DNA from: Eupeodes corollae
Lineage: Eukaryota; Arthropoda; Insecta; Diptera; Syrphidae
Direction of reading: 5' to 3'
Length of the DNA: 64,000 nucleotides
Assembly: GCF_945859685.1 (NCBI RefSeq)
Contig: NC_079147.1
Span: forward strand, 17,153,289 to 17,217,288
In this document: positions 11,836 to 23,076 of the stretch, piece by piece
Numbering within the stretch: position 1 is the stretch's first letter
Layout: each line of letters begins with the position of its first letter
Notes under the pieces: generated by a model
Told to the model about the DNA's origin: nothing
Database searches by the model: none
The model's input: only the letters and a program-made list of their open reading frames with translations
Program-made: the position numbers and the translations under genes

Positions 11836-13410
11836 CTCAAAGTTCGTAAAAATTGAATATCGATTCAAATATCTTTTCAAGAACTCGAAATTAAGGCTTC
11901 AATTTTATTTTATCTTATAAGATATATTGTTTTCAACATTCTGAAAAATTTTGAGAAAAATCGAATTGACAGTTTTTTTACAAAAAATAAAAACCTAAAA
12001 AAAAAATTTATAAAAGTTGGTAAAAATTGATTTTCAACTCGAATATCTTTTCAAAACTTTGAGATATTGGCTTTAATTTACTTTTATCTTTCAAAAAACT
12101 TTGTTGTCAACATACAATTAAAGTTTGAAAAAAATCGAATTGACAGTTTTTTTTACAAAAAATAAAAACCTAAAAAAAAAAATTATAAAAGTTGGTAAAA
12201 ATTGATTTTCGACTCAAATATCTTTTCAAAACTTTGAGATATTGGCTTTAATTATATTTTATCTTTCAAAAAATCTTGTTGTCAACATTCAGTTAAAGTT
12301 TGAAAAAAATCGAATTGACAGTTTTTTTACAAAAAATAAAAACCTAAAAAAAATAATTTATAAAAGTTGGTAAAAATTGATTTTTGACTCAAATATCTTT
12401 TCAAAACTTTGAGATATTGGCTTTAATTATCTTTTATCTTTCAAAAAATCTTGTTGTCAACATACAATTAAAGTTTGAAAAAAATCGAATTAACAGTTTT
12501 TTTACATAAAATAAAAACCTAAAAAAAATAATTTATAAAAGTTGGTAAAAATTGATTTTCGACTCAAATATCTTTTCAAAACTTTGAGATATTGGCTTTT
12601 ATTTACTTTTATCTTTCAAAAAATCTTGCTGTCAACATTCAATTAAAGTTTGAAAAAAATCGAATTGACAGTTTTTTTACAAAAAATAAAAACCTAAAAA
12701 AAATGTATAAAAGTTGGTAAAAATTGATTTTCGACTCAAATATCTTTTCAAAACTTTGAGATATTGGCTTTAATTATCTTTTATCTTTCAAAAAATCTTG
12801 TTGTCAACATACAATTAAAGTTTGAAAAAAATCGAATTGATAGTTTTTTTACAAAAACTAAAAACCTAAAAAAAATAATTTATAAAAGTTGGTAAAAATT
12901 GTTTTTTGACTCAAATATCTTTTCAAAACTTTGAGATATTGGCTTTAATTTTCTTTTATCTTTCAAAAAATCTTGTTGTCAACATACAATTAAAGTTTGA
13001 AAAAAATCGAATTTATAGTTTTTTTACAAAAAATAAAAACCTAAAAAAAATAATTTATAATAGTTGGTAAAAATTGATTTTCGACTCAAATATCTTTTCA
13101 AAACTTTGAGATATTGGCTTTTATTTACTTTTATCTTTCAAAAAATCTTGCTGTCAACATTCAATTAAAGTTTGAAAAAAATCGAATTGACAGTTTTTTT
13201 ACAAAAAATAAAAACCTAAAAAAATGTATAAAAGTTGGTAAAAATTGATTTTCGACTCAAATATCTCTTTGAAAATTTTAAGTATTGGCTTTAAAGTAAT
13301 TTTATCTCATAAGAAATATTGTTGGTAAAATTTTTAAAAAATCGAATTGACAGTTTTTTTTACAAAAAATAAAACTCTAAAATAAAAACAATACTAAAAC
13401 TTGGAAAAAA
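11836..13410. repeat. Tandem array of ~175-bp units inside family B copy 3
   Basis: The phrase TAAAAGTTGGTAAAAATTG recurs at 12011, 12186, 12361, 12536, 12708, 12883, 13058 and 13229, so the period is 175, 175, 175, 172, 175, 175 and 171 bp. Each unit also holds CTCAAATATCTTTTCAAAAC and AATCGAATTGACAGTTTTTT. The middle units are nearly identical and the flanking units more diverged, as expected for expansion by unequal exchange or slippage. Confidence 0.9.
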
Positions 13411-13680
13411 TTTACTTTCGGCTCAAATAGCTTTTCAAAACTTAAAAATATTGGCTTGAAACTTATTTTATTTCACAGAAAATATTGTTTTCGATATTCA
13501 GTAATTTCAATATAAAAATCCAACAGTCCGTTTTTTCATATAAAAATAAAATCTACAAAAAGAGTACGAAAATTTGGTTAAAATTGATACGAGTACATAA
13601 AGACAAACTTTTAAGCAAGACAAATCGACAGACGCGATGGGAAGTTATCAGTGTGGGTCGCATCCCAGCCTCTTTTTTTT

Positions 13681-15229
13681 TTGTATAGCTAGCTTGATGG
13701 AAGCTAGAGGATGGTTCCAGGTTCCGTTTGGGGTCTTACTATAAAATCTGTTCGAATGCTTAAGAAAACACAAGACTAACGACAATGACGACGATGACAC
13801 TACCGCCTTAATTTTCGTGCTTTAACACGATTGGTGTCATGAACAGTCAGGTGGATACGGAGCGTTACATACAACAGAGGTGTTTCTTCCCTTAAAAAGC
13901 CGTAAGAGAAGTGCCTTATGATGGGAAAAAGTACGGGGATGGTTGGGAGAATAAGTTGCAACAGATAGCTTCGGTGTTTTCCGAAAAGAAAATATAGAAT
14001 AAAGTCATTTCGTATGCCAGACACGAGGATAATCCTGTTCCTTAGATATAGGTATCTAACCTACAGAAAAGGCGGAAGGTTCTTATATGCGTTGCTGGAA
14101 CCTGTTGGCGTGGAAAAACTCAGCAAGATGCAGTACTATATGATCAGACGAACAATACGAGTGTCTTTTTTGATTGAGTTTATCGATGAAAGGAGGAGTC
14201 CTTAAATTCTGTTCACATGTCTATGCTTCTCTATGGGAAACAATATAGGTTTTTGTGGCATGCTACTATATATTAGAAATCCTATCTGTTTCATTCAGTG
14301 CGTGGTGTATGATGTAATGCACTGCAAACCACACGAGCCAATTTATTCGGTTCAATCTTCATTCTTTATTTTTCATTTAAAGCTATGGTGATGGAACAAC
14401 ATTCAAAAGTGATGATGATTAATTGACTGAATCTGAGGCAAGTGTAGAAATATACAACATTGCAGCTAGTTGAAGGGTTTTTATTAGCAAAATCCTTTCG
14501 TATAGGGGCTTAGGATTTACTACACGTGTTAAGAGTTGACTTCATTAAGATTGTCTGTGAAACTGATTATCAATATTTTTTCTTGAGTCAATATAGACTC
14601 AATATGCAAAACGGTTTTCTTTTGAGAGCCTTGTATCAAACGTGATTTAACTATTTTACGGATACCAAATACCACTATCGCCCTATGGAGAGAACATTGT
14701 TTGCAGTGTGCTGGAAAAATTTGAGACCCTTGGTTCAGTATGTTGAATAAACAACCTTCCGCCATTTTGCTTTCGAAGACCTCAATTCTGCGAATTTGGC
14801 TTCCTAACACAGCCTATAGTTTTGTACAAAATTAAATTCACGCAATTGCTGACATTTAATGACTTTAGGCAAAACTCGTTCGCAGACTCAGTTATAAAAC
14901 AAACAAAATCGGAATGAACAGAACAATTGTCAGCTTTTAAAGTTTGACAAAATAGAAAATAGATTTCTTTTTGTGTTGAGCTAGAGTTTATAACTTTTAC
15001 GGTTTAAACCTTGAGGTGTCTTTTCGATTTGTCCGAGCCAAATGCGTGGCTTTGGTTAAGTTAAAAAACACAAGCCACAGCAGCTTTCAAATTCTTCATA
15101 GCGAATGTCATAAGTCTTATTTAACCTAAATCAAACAAAGTTGAACATTTCTGATGCGCTGGTTACTTTAATTTAAATTTATTAAGCGCTTAATGAAAGA
15201 TAGTATTTTTGTTTAAATTTCAAAGTGTT
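13681..15229. other. Sequence without a recognised gene
   Basis: Frames of 63 to 93 codons occur (14014-14205 plus, 13800-14024 minus, 14529-14810 minus), but none shows a motif I recognise. The stretch 13690-14260 has somewhat higher GC and may be an old mobile-element remnant. Confidence 0.45.
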
Positions 15230-15464
15230 AAGTACTTTTTTCGTAAAAGTTTCGAACTAGAGATTTGAATAAAAAATTACATAACAATGGTAGAGAAGTC
15301 CAAAAAGAGGGTCCCCCGATTATATCCATCTGCCAGTTTGTCTCTTCTGGTCCCAACAATTAAAACCATTAAGTCGATTAATTTCAAATTTAGAATGTCA
15401 GATATTAAGTTTATTCACGTAAGGAGTTTTTTCAATTTTGCTAAGACTGTAGTTCAGTTGTTTT
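15230..15464 (+). repeat. Family A repeat, 5' fragment
   Basis: Shares with 28130-28330 and 44120-44240 the blocks TTTCGAACTNGAGATTT, ATGGTAGAGAAGTC, GGGTCCC and AAACCATTNNGTCGATT. It is cut off at 15464, where an RTE copy begins. Non-coding as far as I can see. Confidence 0.65.
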
Positions 15465-18280
15465 TTTTATCAGGCTCCCCGTCCTTGGAGCTAAACTAAG
15501 GATCTGACCTTCAGGTTGAGGGTTGTGCCATCGGGGTTACTTTCTGGCCACGTAAAAACATCATAGTTGCGAAGCACCAAGAAGCCTCGGATACGAACGG
15601 ATTTACTGTTGACAACCAACGCAAACAATTTAAGGACAACGAACTTCGGATATGCACGTGGAATGTAAGGTCATTTAACAGACCACGTGCGGCCGAAGAA
15701 TTAGCGCTGGCCCTAGACTGCTATAAAGCAGACATCCCCACCAGGAAATACGATGGGTTGGGCCGGGCAAAATGAGGATGAAAAACTGCATTTTACTATG
15801 GTGACTGCTACCACAAAAACCAAGAGCTCTTATTTGGATGGGTATTTTTCATTGGAGCCAGATTTAGGCCAAGAAGTCTTGAACTCCGCATCAAGGCTAA
15901 ATTCGGCAACATTAGCCTGATATGCGTGCACTCCCCACAAAAAAGAAGGATGACAAAACCACAGATATGTTCTTCGAGCTCTTAGACAAAACACATGAGC
16001 AGTGTCCTAGCTACGATATTAAAATTGTCCTGGGTGATATTAATGCCAAGCTAGGAAGGGAAGACATCTTTGGTCCAATAATCGTGAAAAACAGCCTGCA
16101 CGAGTAAACTTCCAACAACTATTTCATTCTAATAGATTTGGCTGTGGGGTGAAACGTCATGGTTGCCAGTACGTGTTTTCCACATATCAACATCCACAAA
16201 GGAACTTGGAGTTCTCCAGATCAATCTACCGTCAACCAGATTGACCATATTGCGATCGACGCCAGACACGCTTCCAGCATTATGGATGTACGAACTTTCC
16301 GAGGAGCTAACATCGACTCGGACCACTACCTCTTTGTAGCCAAGGTAGCACATCGGGTTTTCAGACACAAGGCAAAACAAAGAGATGCTGGGACAAGGTA
16401 CAACGCCAACGACTACAAACACAAGAGATCGACCAAACCCTTTTCCGACGAGTTGCACGTAACCTCTCTCGAAGTTCTCTGCCGCCAACACAATGTATAA
16501 AAAACCAGTGGCAACATTACCAAGATGCAATCAGAGAAGCCGCCTGTAATGTGCTGGGTTACAAGAAACCACCAAAAAGGAACATCTGGTTTGATGAGGA
16601 ATGTAGGCAGGCACGCAAATCGGCGCTGCGTAAAAGGACGAGAGCTGCTCATGAGCTCATAGGAGCAGAAGAGGCGAGAGGAACAACGACTTCTCAGAAG
16701 GAAAAAGAGAGAGCATGAGAAGCGGAATGAAGTTGAAACGGAATTAACAAGTCCATAAAACTGGAACCTGAAGCTGCAAAGACGAAAATGGAAACATCAT
16801 AGTGGAACCACAGTCAATGCTGAGGATATGGAAGGACCACTTCTGCAGAATGTATAACGGCGACGAAGAAGCTAATTCCACTGTCAGGCAGGATGATCTA
16901 TTTAACATAGACGACGAAAGCCAACAATCCCGTCCTCCCGACTTAGACGAAGTAAAGCTTGCCATATCTAAGCTGAAGTCTGATAAAGCCACTGCAGCGA
17001 ATAGCTTGAATGCCGAGCTCTTTAAAGCAGCTGAAGATAAGTTGGAAAGGAGCATGCAAGATATGGTCAAAAAAGGCATGACGATGAATGGAACTTCAGT
17101 ATTGTTTGCCCAATTCTGAAAATAGGAGACCCTCTAAACTGCACCAACTATAGAAGCATCAGTCTACTTAACATTTCTAACAAAACTTCTATTCCGTATA
17201 ATACGTAGAACTCTAAACCCCATCGTCAACAACCTGATAGTTCCATATCAGTGTGATTGTAGACCAAGAAAGTCCACAGTCAATTTAATATTCATATTAC
17301 GGCAGATCCTGAAAAAACCAAGAACATCAAATCGTCACCCAGCATCTTTTCATCGATTTCAAGGCCGCATATAACTGCATCTACAGGGACTGTATCCGTT
17401 TGTGCAGGATGACCATGGAGAATTCACGCTGCTCCATAAAGGTTGAAAACAACTTAACAGAACCTTTCAATATCAAAAAAGGATTTAGACAAGGCAATGC
17501 GCTGTCATGCGATTTTTGTACATAGTACTCGAAAGAATAGTGCAGAGCTCATACGTCAACACAAGAGGCACTAACATTCAGAGTCTGTCCAATTACTAGC
17601 ATATGCTGATGACATTGACATAATCCGAAGAATTAAGCGAGATGTCAATGGGGTTTTTGTGAGTATTGAGGCAGAGGCGGCAAAAATGTTTTAAACGGGT
17701 AATGAGGAAAAACAAAGTAGATGCTTTCGTCAAAAAAGAAGATACAACACCGACGTCTTGTTCAAAACGTCACCATCGACAGACGTAAATTTGAGGTAGT
17801 CAAGGACTTCGTCTACCTGGGCTGTTGGCAACCGCTGTTTCTTTGGGCTATGAAAGTAATTGAGTGGTAAAGTCCTCTCTCGAGTTACCAAAGTGTCGCT
17901 ATATAAGACCCTTATCATCCCCGTCCTGCTATACGGTGCAGGACCATGGACTATGACAAAAGCGGATTAAAGCACCTTGGGTCGCTTCCAGAGAAAATTT
18001 CTTCGTGTGATCTACGGTCCCGTTTGCATCGAAGGGGAGTGGAGGAGAATATGGAACGACGAGCTGTACGGGCTGTACAACGGCGTAGACTTAGCCAAAA
18101 GAGTAAAAGTCCAACGACTAAGATGGCTGGGTCACGAAGAGTGCATGGAAACCAGCGCTCCGGGCCGGAAAGTCTTCAAATCCACACCCACAGGACAGCA
18201 CAGTAGAGGATAACGGCGGAGCAGGTGGAGCGCACAAGTGGAAAGTGACCTCACCCAACTTGAAGCGTGTAACTGGAGAC
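15465..18280 (+). pseudogene. RTE retrotransposon copy, decayed, endonuclease to RT C-terminus
   Basis: Plus-strand RTE copy, 5'-truncated and riddled with frame shifts and stops. The 5' part matches the leader of the full-length copy (GGTTGAGGGTTGTGCCATC near 15505). The AP endonuclease follows: ICTWNVRS, then ICVH, then the motif GDINAKLGREDIFG near 16035, NQIDHIAIDARH near 16235 and NIDSDHYLF near 16310. RT-linker and RT text continues at 16700-17700, including KLAISKLKSDKA, a damaged DFKAAY block, FRQGNALS and an ADDIDII box near 17605. The C-terminal text CIEGEWRR and RWLGHEE lies near 18025-18140. The copy runs into the assembly gap before its 3' tail. Dead, but useful for reconstructing family history. 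Confidence 0.85.
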
Positions 18281-18480
18281 NNNNNNNNNNNNNNNNNNNN
18301 NNNNNNNNNNNNNNNNNNNNNNNNNNNNNNNNNNNNNNNNNNNNNNNNNNNNNNNNNNNNNNNNNNNNNNNNNNNNNNNNNNNNNNNNNNNNNNNNNNNN
18401 NNNNNNNNNNNNNNNNNNNNNNNNNNNNNNNNNNNNNNNNNNNNNNNNNNNNNNNNNNNNNNNNNNNNNNNNNNNNNNNN
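18281..18480. other. Assembly gap (200 N)
   Basis: Exactly 200 N, a round number suggesting a placeholder. An RTE C-terminus lies on its left and an RTE RT middle region on its right, so the gap falls between or inside two same-strand RTE copies, a place where assemblers often fail. Confidence 1.
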
Positions 18481-19410
18481 GGAGTATGCATCAACTTATC
18501 CGTAAGATTTGGTCGGAAGAAAGCATACCCGATGAATTGAACCTCAGTATTGTTTGCCCGATCCTGAAAAAAGGAGACCTTATAAACTGCCTCAACTATA
18601 GAGGAATCAGTCTACTTAACATCGCCTATAAAATCTTCTCTGCCGTAATGTGTGAACGTCTAAAGCCAATCCTCAACAACATGAGAGGTCCTTAGAAGTG
18701 CGATTTTAAACCAGAAAAGTGCACAGTCGATCAATTATTCACTATACGGCGGATCCTAGAAAAAAACCCAACAACACCAAATCGATACCCACCATCTTTT
18801 CATCGATTTGAAGGCCGCAGATGACGGCATCTACAGAGACTAGCTGTACAGAGCCATGTCTAGTTTTGTCATACATTTCAAATTCAACCGTTTGTGCAGG
18901 ATGACCATGGAGAATTCAAGCTACTCTATAAAGGTTCGAAACAACTTAATAGAATCTTTCGATGTCAAAAAAGGTTTTAGACAAGGTCATGCGGTTTGAG
19001 GTAGTCAAGGATTTCGTCTTCCTAGGTTCCTCTTTAAATGCAGAAAACAAACACTAGTTTTGAGATCAAACGATAAATAACTCTTGCTAACCGCTGTTTC
19101 GTAGGGCTATGAATGCTATTGAGTGGCAAAGCCATCTCTCGCATGACCAAAGTATCGCTGCATAAGACCGTTCTGCTATACGGTGCAGAAGCATGGACTA
19201 TGACAAAAACGAATGAAAGCACCTTGGGTTGTTTCGAGAGAAAAGTTCTTCGTGTGTTCTACTGTTTCGTATTCATAGAAGGAAAGTATAGGAGAAGATT
19301 GAATGACGGGCTGTACGGAATGTACAGCAACGAAGACTTAGCCAGAAAGGGCTTATGGAAACCAATACTATGACCCTTAAAGTTTTGGAATCCACACCCA
19401 CAGGACAATT
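18481..19410 (+). pseudogene. Second plus-strand RTE copy, RT domain only
   Basis: Starts at the gap with SMHQLIRKIWSEES, KKGDLINCLNYRGISLLN and CERLKP (18486-18695). Frame-shifted motif A text (HHLFIDLKAA) follows near 18795, then FRQGHA near 18980, where a deletion has removed the YADD box, joining directly to EVVKDFVFLGS near 19000. C-terminal text YGAEAWTMTK, CFERKVLRVFY and RRLNDGLYGMYS ends near 19375. The 3' AAGT tail is absent. Since the copy to the left already reached its C-terminus, this is a separate insertion or a tandem duplicate. Confidence 0.8.
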
Positions 19411-19554
19411 AAAGTTAATACTATGTTATCCTGTTGAAGATCGTTTTAGCATATATAAACTATTTAACTATTTAAAATCAGATTTGAATTAAGGCTATCA
19501 AAACCCATGGAACAAGACCTTAACGGCAGTATATGATTACCTTATTTTATTCTT

Positions 19555-19572
19555 ATCCCAACAGCAATATAC
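19555..19572. repeat. Target-site duplication, left, of the full-length RTE
   Basis: ATCCCAACAGCAATATAC here is repeated exactly at 23059-23076 on the other side of the element. The outermost two bases may belong to the element end rather than the target. Confidence 0.9.
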
Positions 19573-19595
19573 TTACTTACTTACTAAAGGTGGCG

Positions 19596-22500
19596 CTACA
19601 GTCCGGGGCGGACCTGGGCCTCAACCAACAAGCGTCTCCAGCCAGCTCGGTCCCTAGCTAGCTGTCTCCAGTTTCGCACGCCAAGTTGGTTGAGGTCCTC
19701 TCCAACCTGGGTGCGCCACCTGAGTCGCGGTCTTCCTCTACTGCGCCGTCCCTCGGAATTGGATTCGAAGACCTTCCGGGCTGAAGCGTTGATGTCCATT
19801 CGCTCTACATGACCTAGCCATCTAAGCCTTTGGACTTTGATTCTGCTAACTAGGTCAGTGTCGCTGTACAGCCCGTACAGCTCGTCGTTATATCTTCTTC
19901 TCCATTCTCCATCTATGCGTACGGGACCAAAAATCGCCCGAATAATTTTTCTCTCGAAGCATCCTAAGACGCTCTCATCTTTCTTTGACAGGGTCCAGGC
20001 CTCAGCGCCATAAATGAGAACCGGGATGATGAGTGTCTTATAGATGGTGATTTTACATGCTCGAGAGAGGACTTTACTTTTCAATTGCCTTCTAAGTCCA
20101 AAGAAGCAGCGATTTGCAAGAGTTATTCTTCGTTTGATTTCAGCGCTGGTGTCGTTGTCTGCATTAATAGCGGTGCCTAGGTAGACAAAGTCCTTAACTA
20201 CCTCAAAGTTATAGCTATACATGGTGACTTTTTTTCCAAGACGTCGTTGTTCAGTGTCCTTTTTCGTTGACAGCATATACTTGGTCTTGCCCTCGTTGAC
20301 CACTAAACCCATCTTCTTCGCTTTAGTCGCAATGCTCAAAAACGCTCCACTGACATCACGCTTTGATCTTCCAATTATGTCAATATCATCTACGTATCCG
20401 AGTAATTGGATGGATCTTTGGAAGATTGTGCCTCTAGTGTTGACGGTTGAGTTTTGCACAATTCTTTCCAGAACGATGTTGATGAAGTCGCATGACAGTG
20501 CATCGCCTTGTCTAAAACCTTTTTTGACATCAAATGCATCGGTAAGATCTTTTCCGACCTTGATAGAGCAGCGTGCATTCTCCATCGTCATTCTGCACAA
20601 ACGGATAAGTTTGACAGGGATGCCAAAACTAGACATTGCTCGGTAGAGCTCTTCCCTATAGATGCTGTCATACGCGGCTTTAAAATCGATAAAGAGATGG
20701 TGGGTATCGATTTGAAGCTCCTGGGTTTTTTCCAAGATCTGCCGTAGTGTGAATATTTGGTCGATAGTGGACTTTCCTGGTCTGAAGCCACACTGATAAG
20801 GACCAATCAGGTTGTTGACGAATGGCTTCAGACGTTCACATAATACTTCAGAGAGGATCTTATACGCAATGTTAAGGAGACTGATGCCTCTGTAGTTGGC
20901 GCAGTTTAGAGGGTCTCCTTTCTTATGTATCGGGCACACTATGCTGAGATTCCACTCATCGGGCATGCTTTCTTCCGACCATATTTTGCAGATGAGTTGG
21001 TGCATGCTCCCTACCAAGTCATCGCCTGCTGCTTTGAATAGTTCGGCGGGAATGCCGTCAGCTCCAGCAGCTTTGTTTGACTTAAGTTTAGATATAGCTA
21101 TCTTCACTTCGTCAAGGTCGGGTAGGCGGAATTGTTGATCTGCGTCGCCGAGGTTGAGTGGTTCTATCTCCCTTACAGCGGAGTTCGGTTCGTCATCGCC
21201 GTTATATAATTTGGAGAAGTGATCTTTCCATATTCTCAGCATCGACTGTGGTTCTACTACGATGTTCCCTTGATCGTCTTTACAGGCTTCGGTTCGTGGC
21301 TGGTACCCTTGGGAGGTTTTTTTTACCTTTTGGTAAAATTTACGAACCTCATTCCTGTTGTGACATCCCTCTATCTCCTCGATCGCGCGCTTCTCATGCT
21401 CTCTTTTTTTCCGTCTAAGAAGCCGGTGTTCCTCTCTCCTCTTCTGCTCGTAGAGCTCGCGAGCAGCTCTAGTCCTTTTGTGCAGCGCCGTTTTGTATGC
21501 CTCTTGTTTCGCTGCGTGCGCTTGCCGGCATTCGTCGTCAAACCAGGGGTTTCGCTGTGGTGGCCGTGTGAAACCTAGCACTTCAGAGGCGGCATCTCTG
21601 ATGGCTGCAAGGCAATGTTGCCACTGGTTTTCAATGCTTAATGCAGGAAGCATAGGACTCCTTAGGAGGTTACTAGAGACTCGATCGGAAAAGGACATGG
21701 CAGTCTCTTGCGATTGTAGCCGTCTAACGTCGAATCTTCTCACAGTACCTCCTTGTTTTGGCTTGGATCGGGATATCCGTAGCCGTACCTTGGCTACAAC
21801 GAGGTAGTGGTCCGAGTCAATGTTGGCCTCTCGGAATGTTCGGATATCCTGGATACTGGAGAAGTGTCGTGCGTCGATCGCAATGTGGTCAATCTGTGTG
21901 ACGGTTGATTGATCAGGAGATTTCTATGTCCCCTTGTGGATATTAAGATGCGTGAACTGCGTAATAGCTACCAGAACGTCTCGCCCCGCAGCGAAATCGA
22001 CCAGCCTGAATCCGTTGTCGGAGGTTGTGTCGTGAAGGCTGTATCTCCCGATTATGCCACCAAAGATGTCTTCTCTTCCTAGCTTGGCATTAAAATCTCC
22101 TAAGACAATTTTAATGTCATAGCCAGGGCACTGCTCATATGTCTTGTCCAAGAGCTCGAAGAACATATCTTTGGTGTCTTCATCTTTCTTCTCTGTTGGG
22201 GCATGCGCGCATATTAGGCTTATGTTGGCGAATTTAGCCTTGATGCGGATTATAGTGATGCGCTCGCTCACACTGTTGAAACTCAAGACATTTTGCCTGA
22301 GCCTAGTTCCAACAACAAATCCACACCCAAATAGACGCTGTCTTTGTTCTCGGTAGCAGTCGCCGTAGTAGATATCGCAGTCTTTTAGTTTGCGTTTACC
22401 CGGTCCATCCCATCGCACTTCTTGGATGGCTGTAATATCTGCCTTGCAGCAGTTTAGGGCTTCCGCTAATTGTTCGGCTGCACGTGGTCTGTTAAGACAC

Positions 22501-22634
22501 CTAACATTCCACGTACATATCCGAAGTTCGTTGTCCTTATTTCGTTTGCGTGGGTTGTCAACAGTGAATCCGTCCGTATCCGAGGCTTGTTGTTGCTTCG
22601 AAACTATGATGTTTTTACGTGGCCAGGAAGTCAC
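19596..22634 (-). pseudogene. RTE endonuclease-reverse transcriptase frame with one internal stop
   Basis: A single frame of 1012 codons broken only by TAG at 21924-21926 (codon 237), where related copies have TGG (Trp). Endonuclease motifs before the stop: ICTWNVRCLN, ITAIQEVRW (catalytic Glu), CAHAPTEKKDEDTKD, IVLGDFNAKLGREDIFG, TSDNGFRLVDFA. After it: QIDHIAIDARH and NIDSDHYLVVAK (the Ser-Asp-His end of the domain). RT motifs: NKAAGADGIPAELF, KKGDPLNCANYRGISLLN, GFRPGKST, LFIDFKAAYDS (motif A Asp), FRQGDALS, GYVDDIDIIG (motif C, at 20385-20396). The C-terminal region has AEAWTLSKKDES, DGEWRRRYNDELYGLY and RLRWLGHVERM. No ATG precedes the first endonuclease motif: 22634 is GTG and the frame is open back to a TAA at 22713. 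Motif C reads YVDD, whereas the copy at 38608 has YADD. Confidence 0.9.
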
Positions 22635-22712
22635 CCCGACGGCACAACCCCCAACCTGGAGGGCCAGATCCTTAGTATAACTCCAAGGAAGGGGAGCCGG
22701 ATGAACCGCTCC

Positions 22713-23052
22713 TTATAGGCCTGGGCTCCGAATATGTCGAAGAAGCCCTATAAGGTGTTCACTAAGTAGTTCGACCTTACTGGAACTGTAGACGCCACCG
22801 TTGATTCTATCTCGAGAATTCGTCCGCTGCCGCCTGGATAAGGAGAGGTGCCTTAGTGGAAACACCTCTCCCCCCCTCTCTCGTTTGCTGCCCCCAACAA
22901 CTTTCCACTGGGGTTGGAACCCAATCTCCAGTTGAGGTACTAGGCACCCGATGTTCACCGCGGGGAGGTGAGAGTAGGAGTTGATAGACAGAGGTGGGTT
23001 TTGAGAAAAACCTGTGGACGCTTGTGTCCTCTTGAATGCACATGTCTACCAT
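22713..23052 (-). CDS. RTE 5' leader with two overlapping short reading frames (possible ORF1)
   Basis: Two 81-codon frames overlap here. Frame one (23052-22807) starts with a true ATG a few bases from the element end: MVDMCIQEDTSVHRFF. Frame two (22958-22713) has no ATG (GTG at its nominal start) and ends RSPGL then TAA; it lies in the same frame as the endonuclease-RT frame downstream. Frame-two text, from about LSLSRRQ to SPGL, is also readable at 34699-35025 and 43679-43864, and with changes at about 57440-57670, and TAA is kept in all four. In the copy at 57321, frame one runs from the same ATG until a Trp-to-stop change. RTE elements often carry a small, poorly conserved ORF1, so a short protein is plausible. 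Shared ancestry alone could explain the similarity. Confidence 0.4.
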
Positions 23053-23058
23053 TTGAAC

Positions 23059-23076
23059 ATCCCAACAGCAATATAC
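23059..23076. repeat. Target-site duplication, right, of the full-length RTE
   Basis: Exact repeat of 19555-19572. Confidence 0.9.

Larger units (their letters stand above)
11167..13680 (-). repeat. Family B repeat, copy 3 (full length, expanded)
   Basis: Largest copy of the family, about 2.5 kb, reverse orientation, with both ends: AACTTCCCATAGGAAGTT at 11169-11186, and GGGAAGTTATCAGTGTGGG then CGCATCCCAGCCTCTTTT at the far end. A CGTACGTC microsatellite lies at 11296-11364 and a long tandem array at about 11836-13410. The size difference from the 1.07-kb copy at 6797 is almost entirely the number of ~175-bp units. No protein is encoded. Confidence 0.8.
19573..23058 (-). mobile_element. Near-complete RTE non-LTR retrotransposon
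   Basis: About 3.5-kb element on the minus strand. Its 5' end (at 23058) starts GATGTTCAAATGGTAGAC, followed by a ~400-bp leader with short reading frames, one long endonuclease-RT frame, and a short 3' end GGACTGTAGCGCCACC with an AAGT tandem tail (19573-19587). Perfect 18-bp target duplications flank it, so insertion is fairly recent. It moves by target-primed reverse transcription: the endonuclease nicks DNA and the RT copies the element RNA at the nick. RTE elements characteristically have AP-type endonuclease, RT, no RNase H and a short-repeat tail, all seen here. Only one in-frame stop is apparent in the main frame. It is the best reference in the window for the other RTE fragments. Confidence 0.92.

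Noticed and set aside
18132..18540. Open frames crossing the N block
   Set aside because: They exist only because N codons are not read as stops.
20221..22718. Plus-strand frames of 60-140 codons opposite the RTE coding region
   Set aside because: They are antisense to a long, clearly homologous coding frame and carry no motif of their own.
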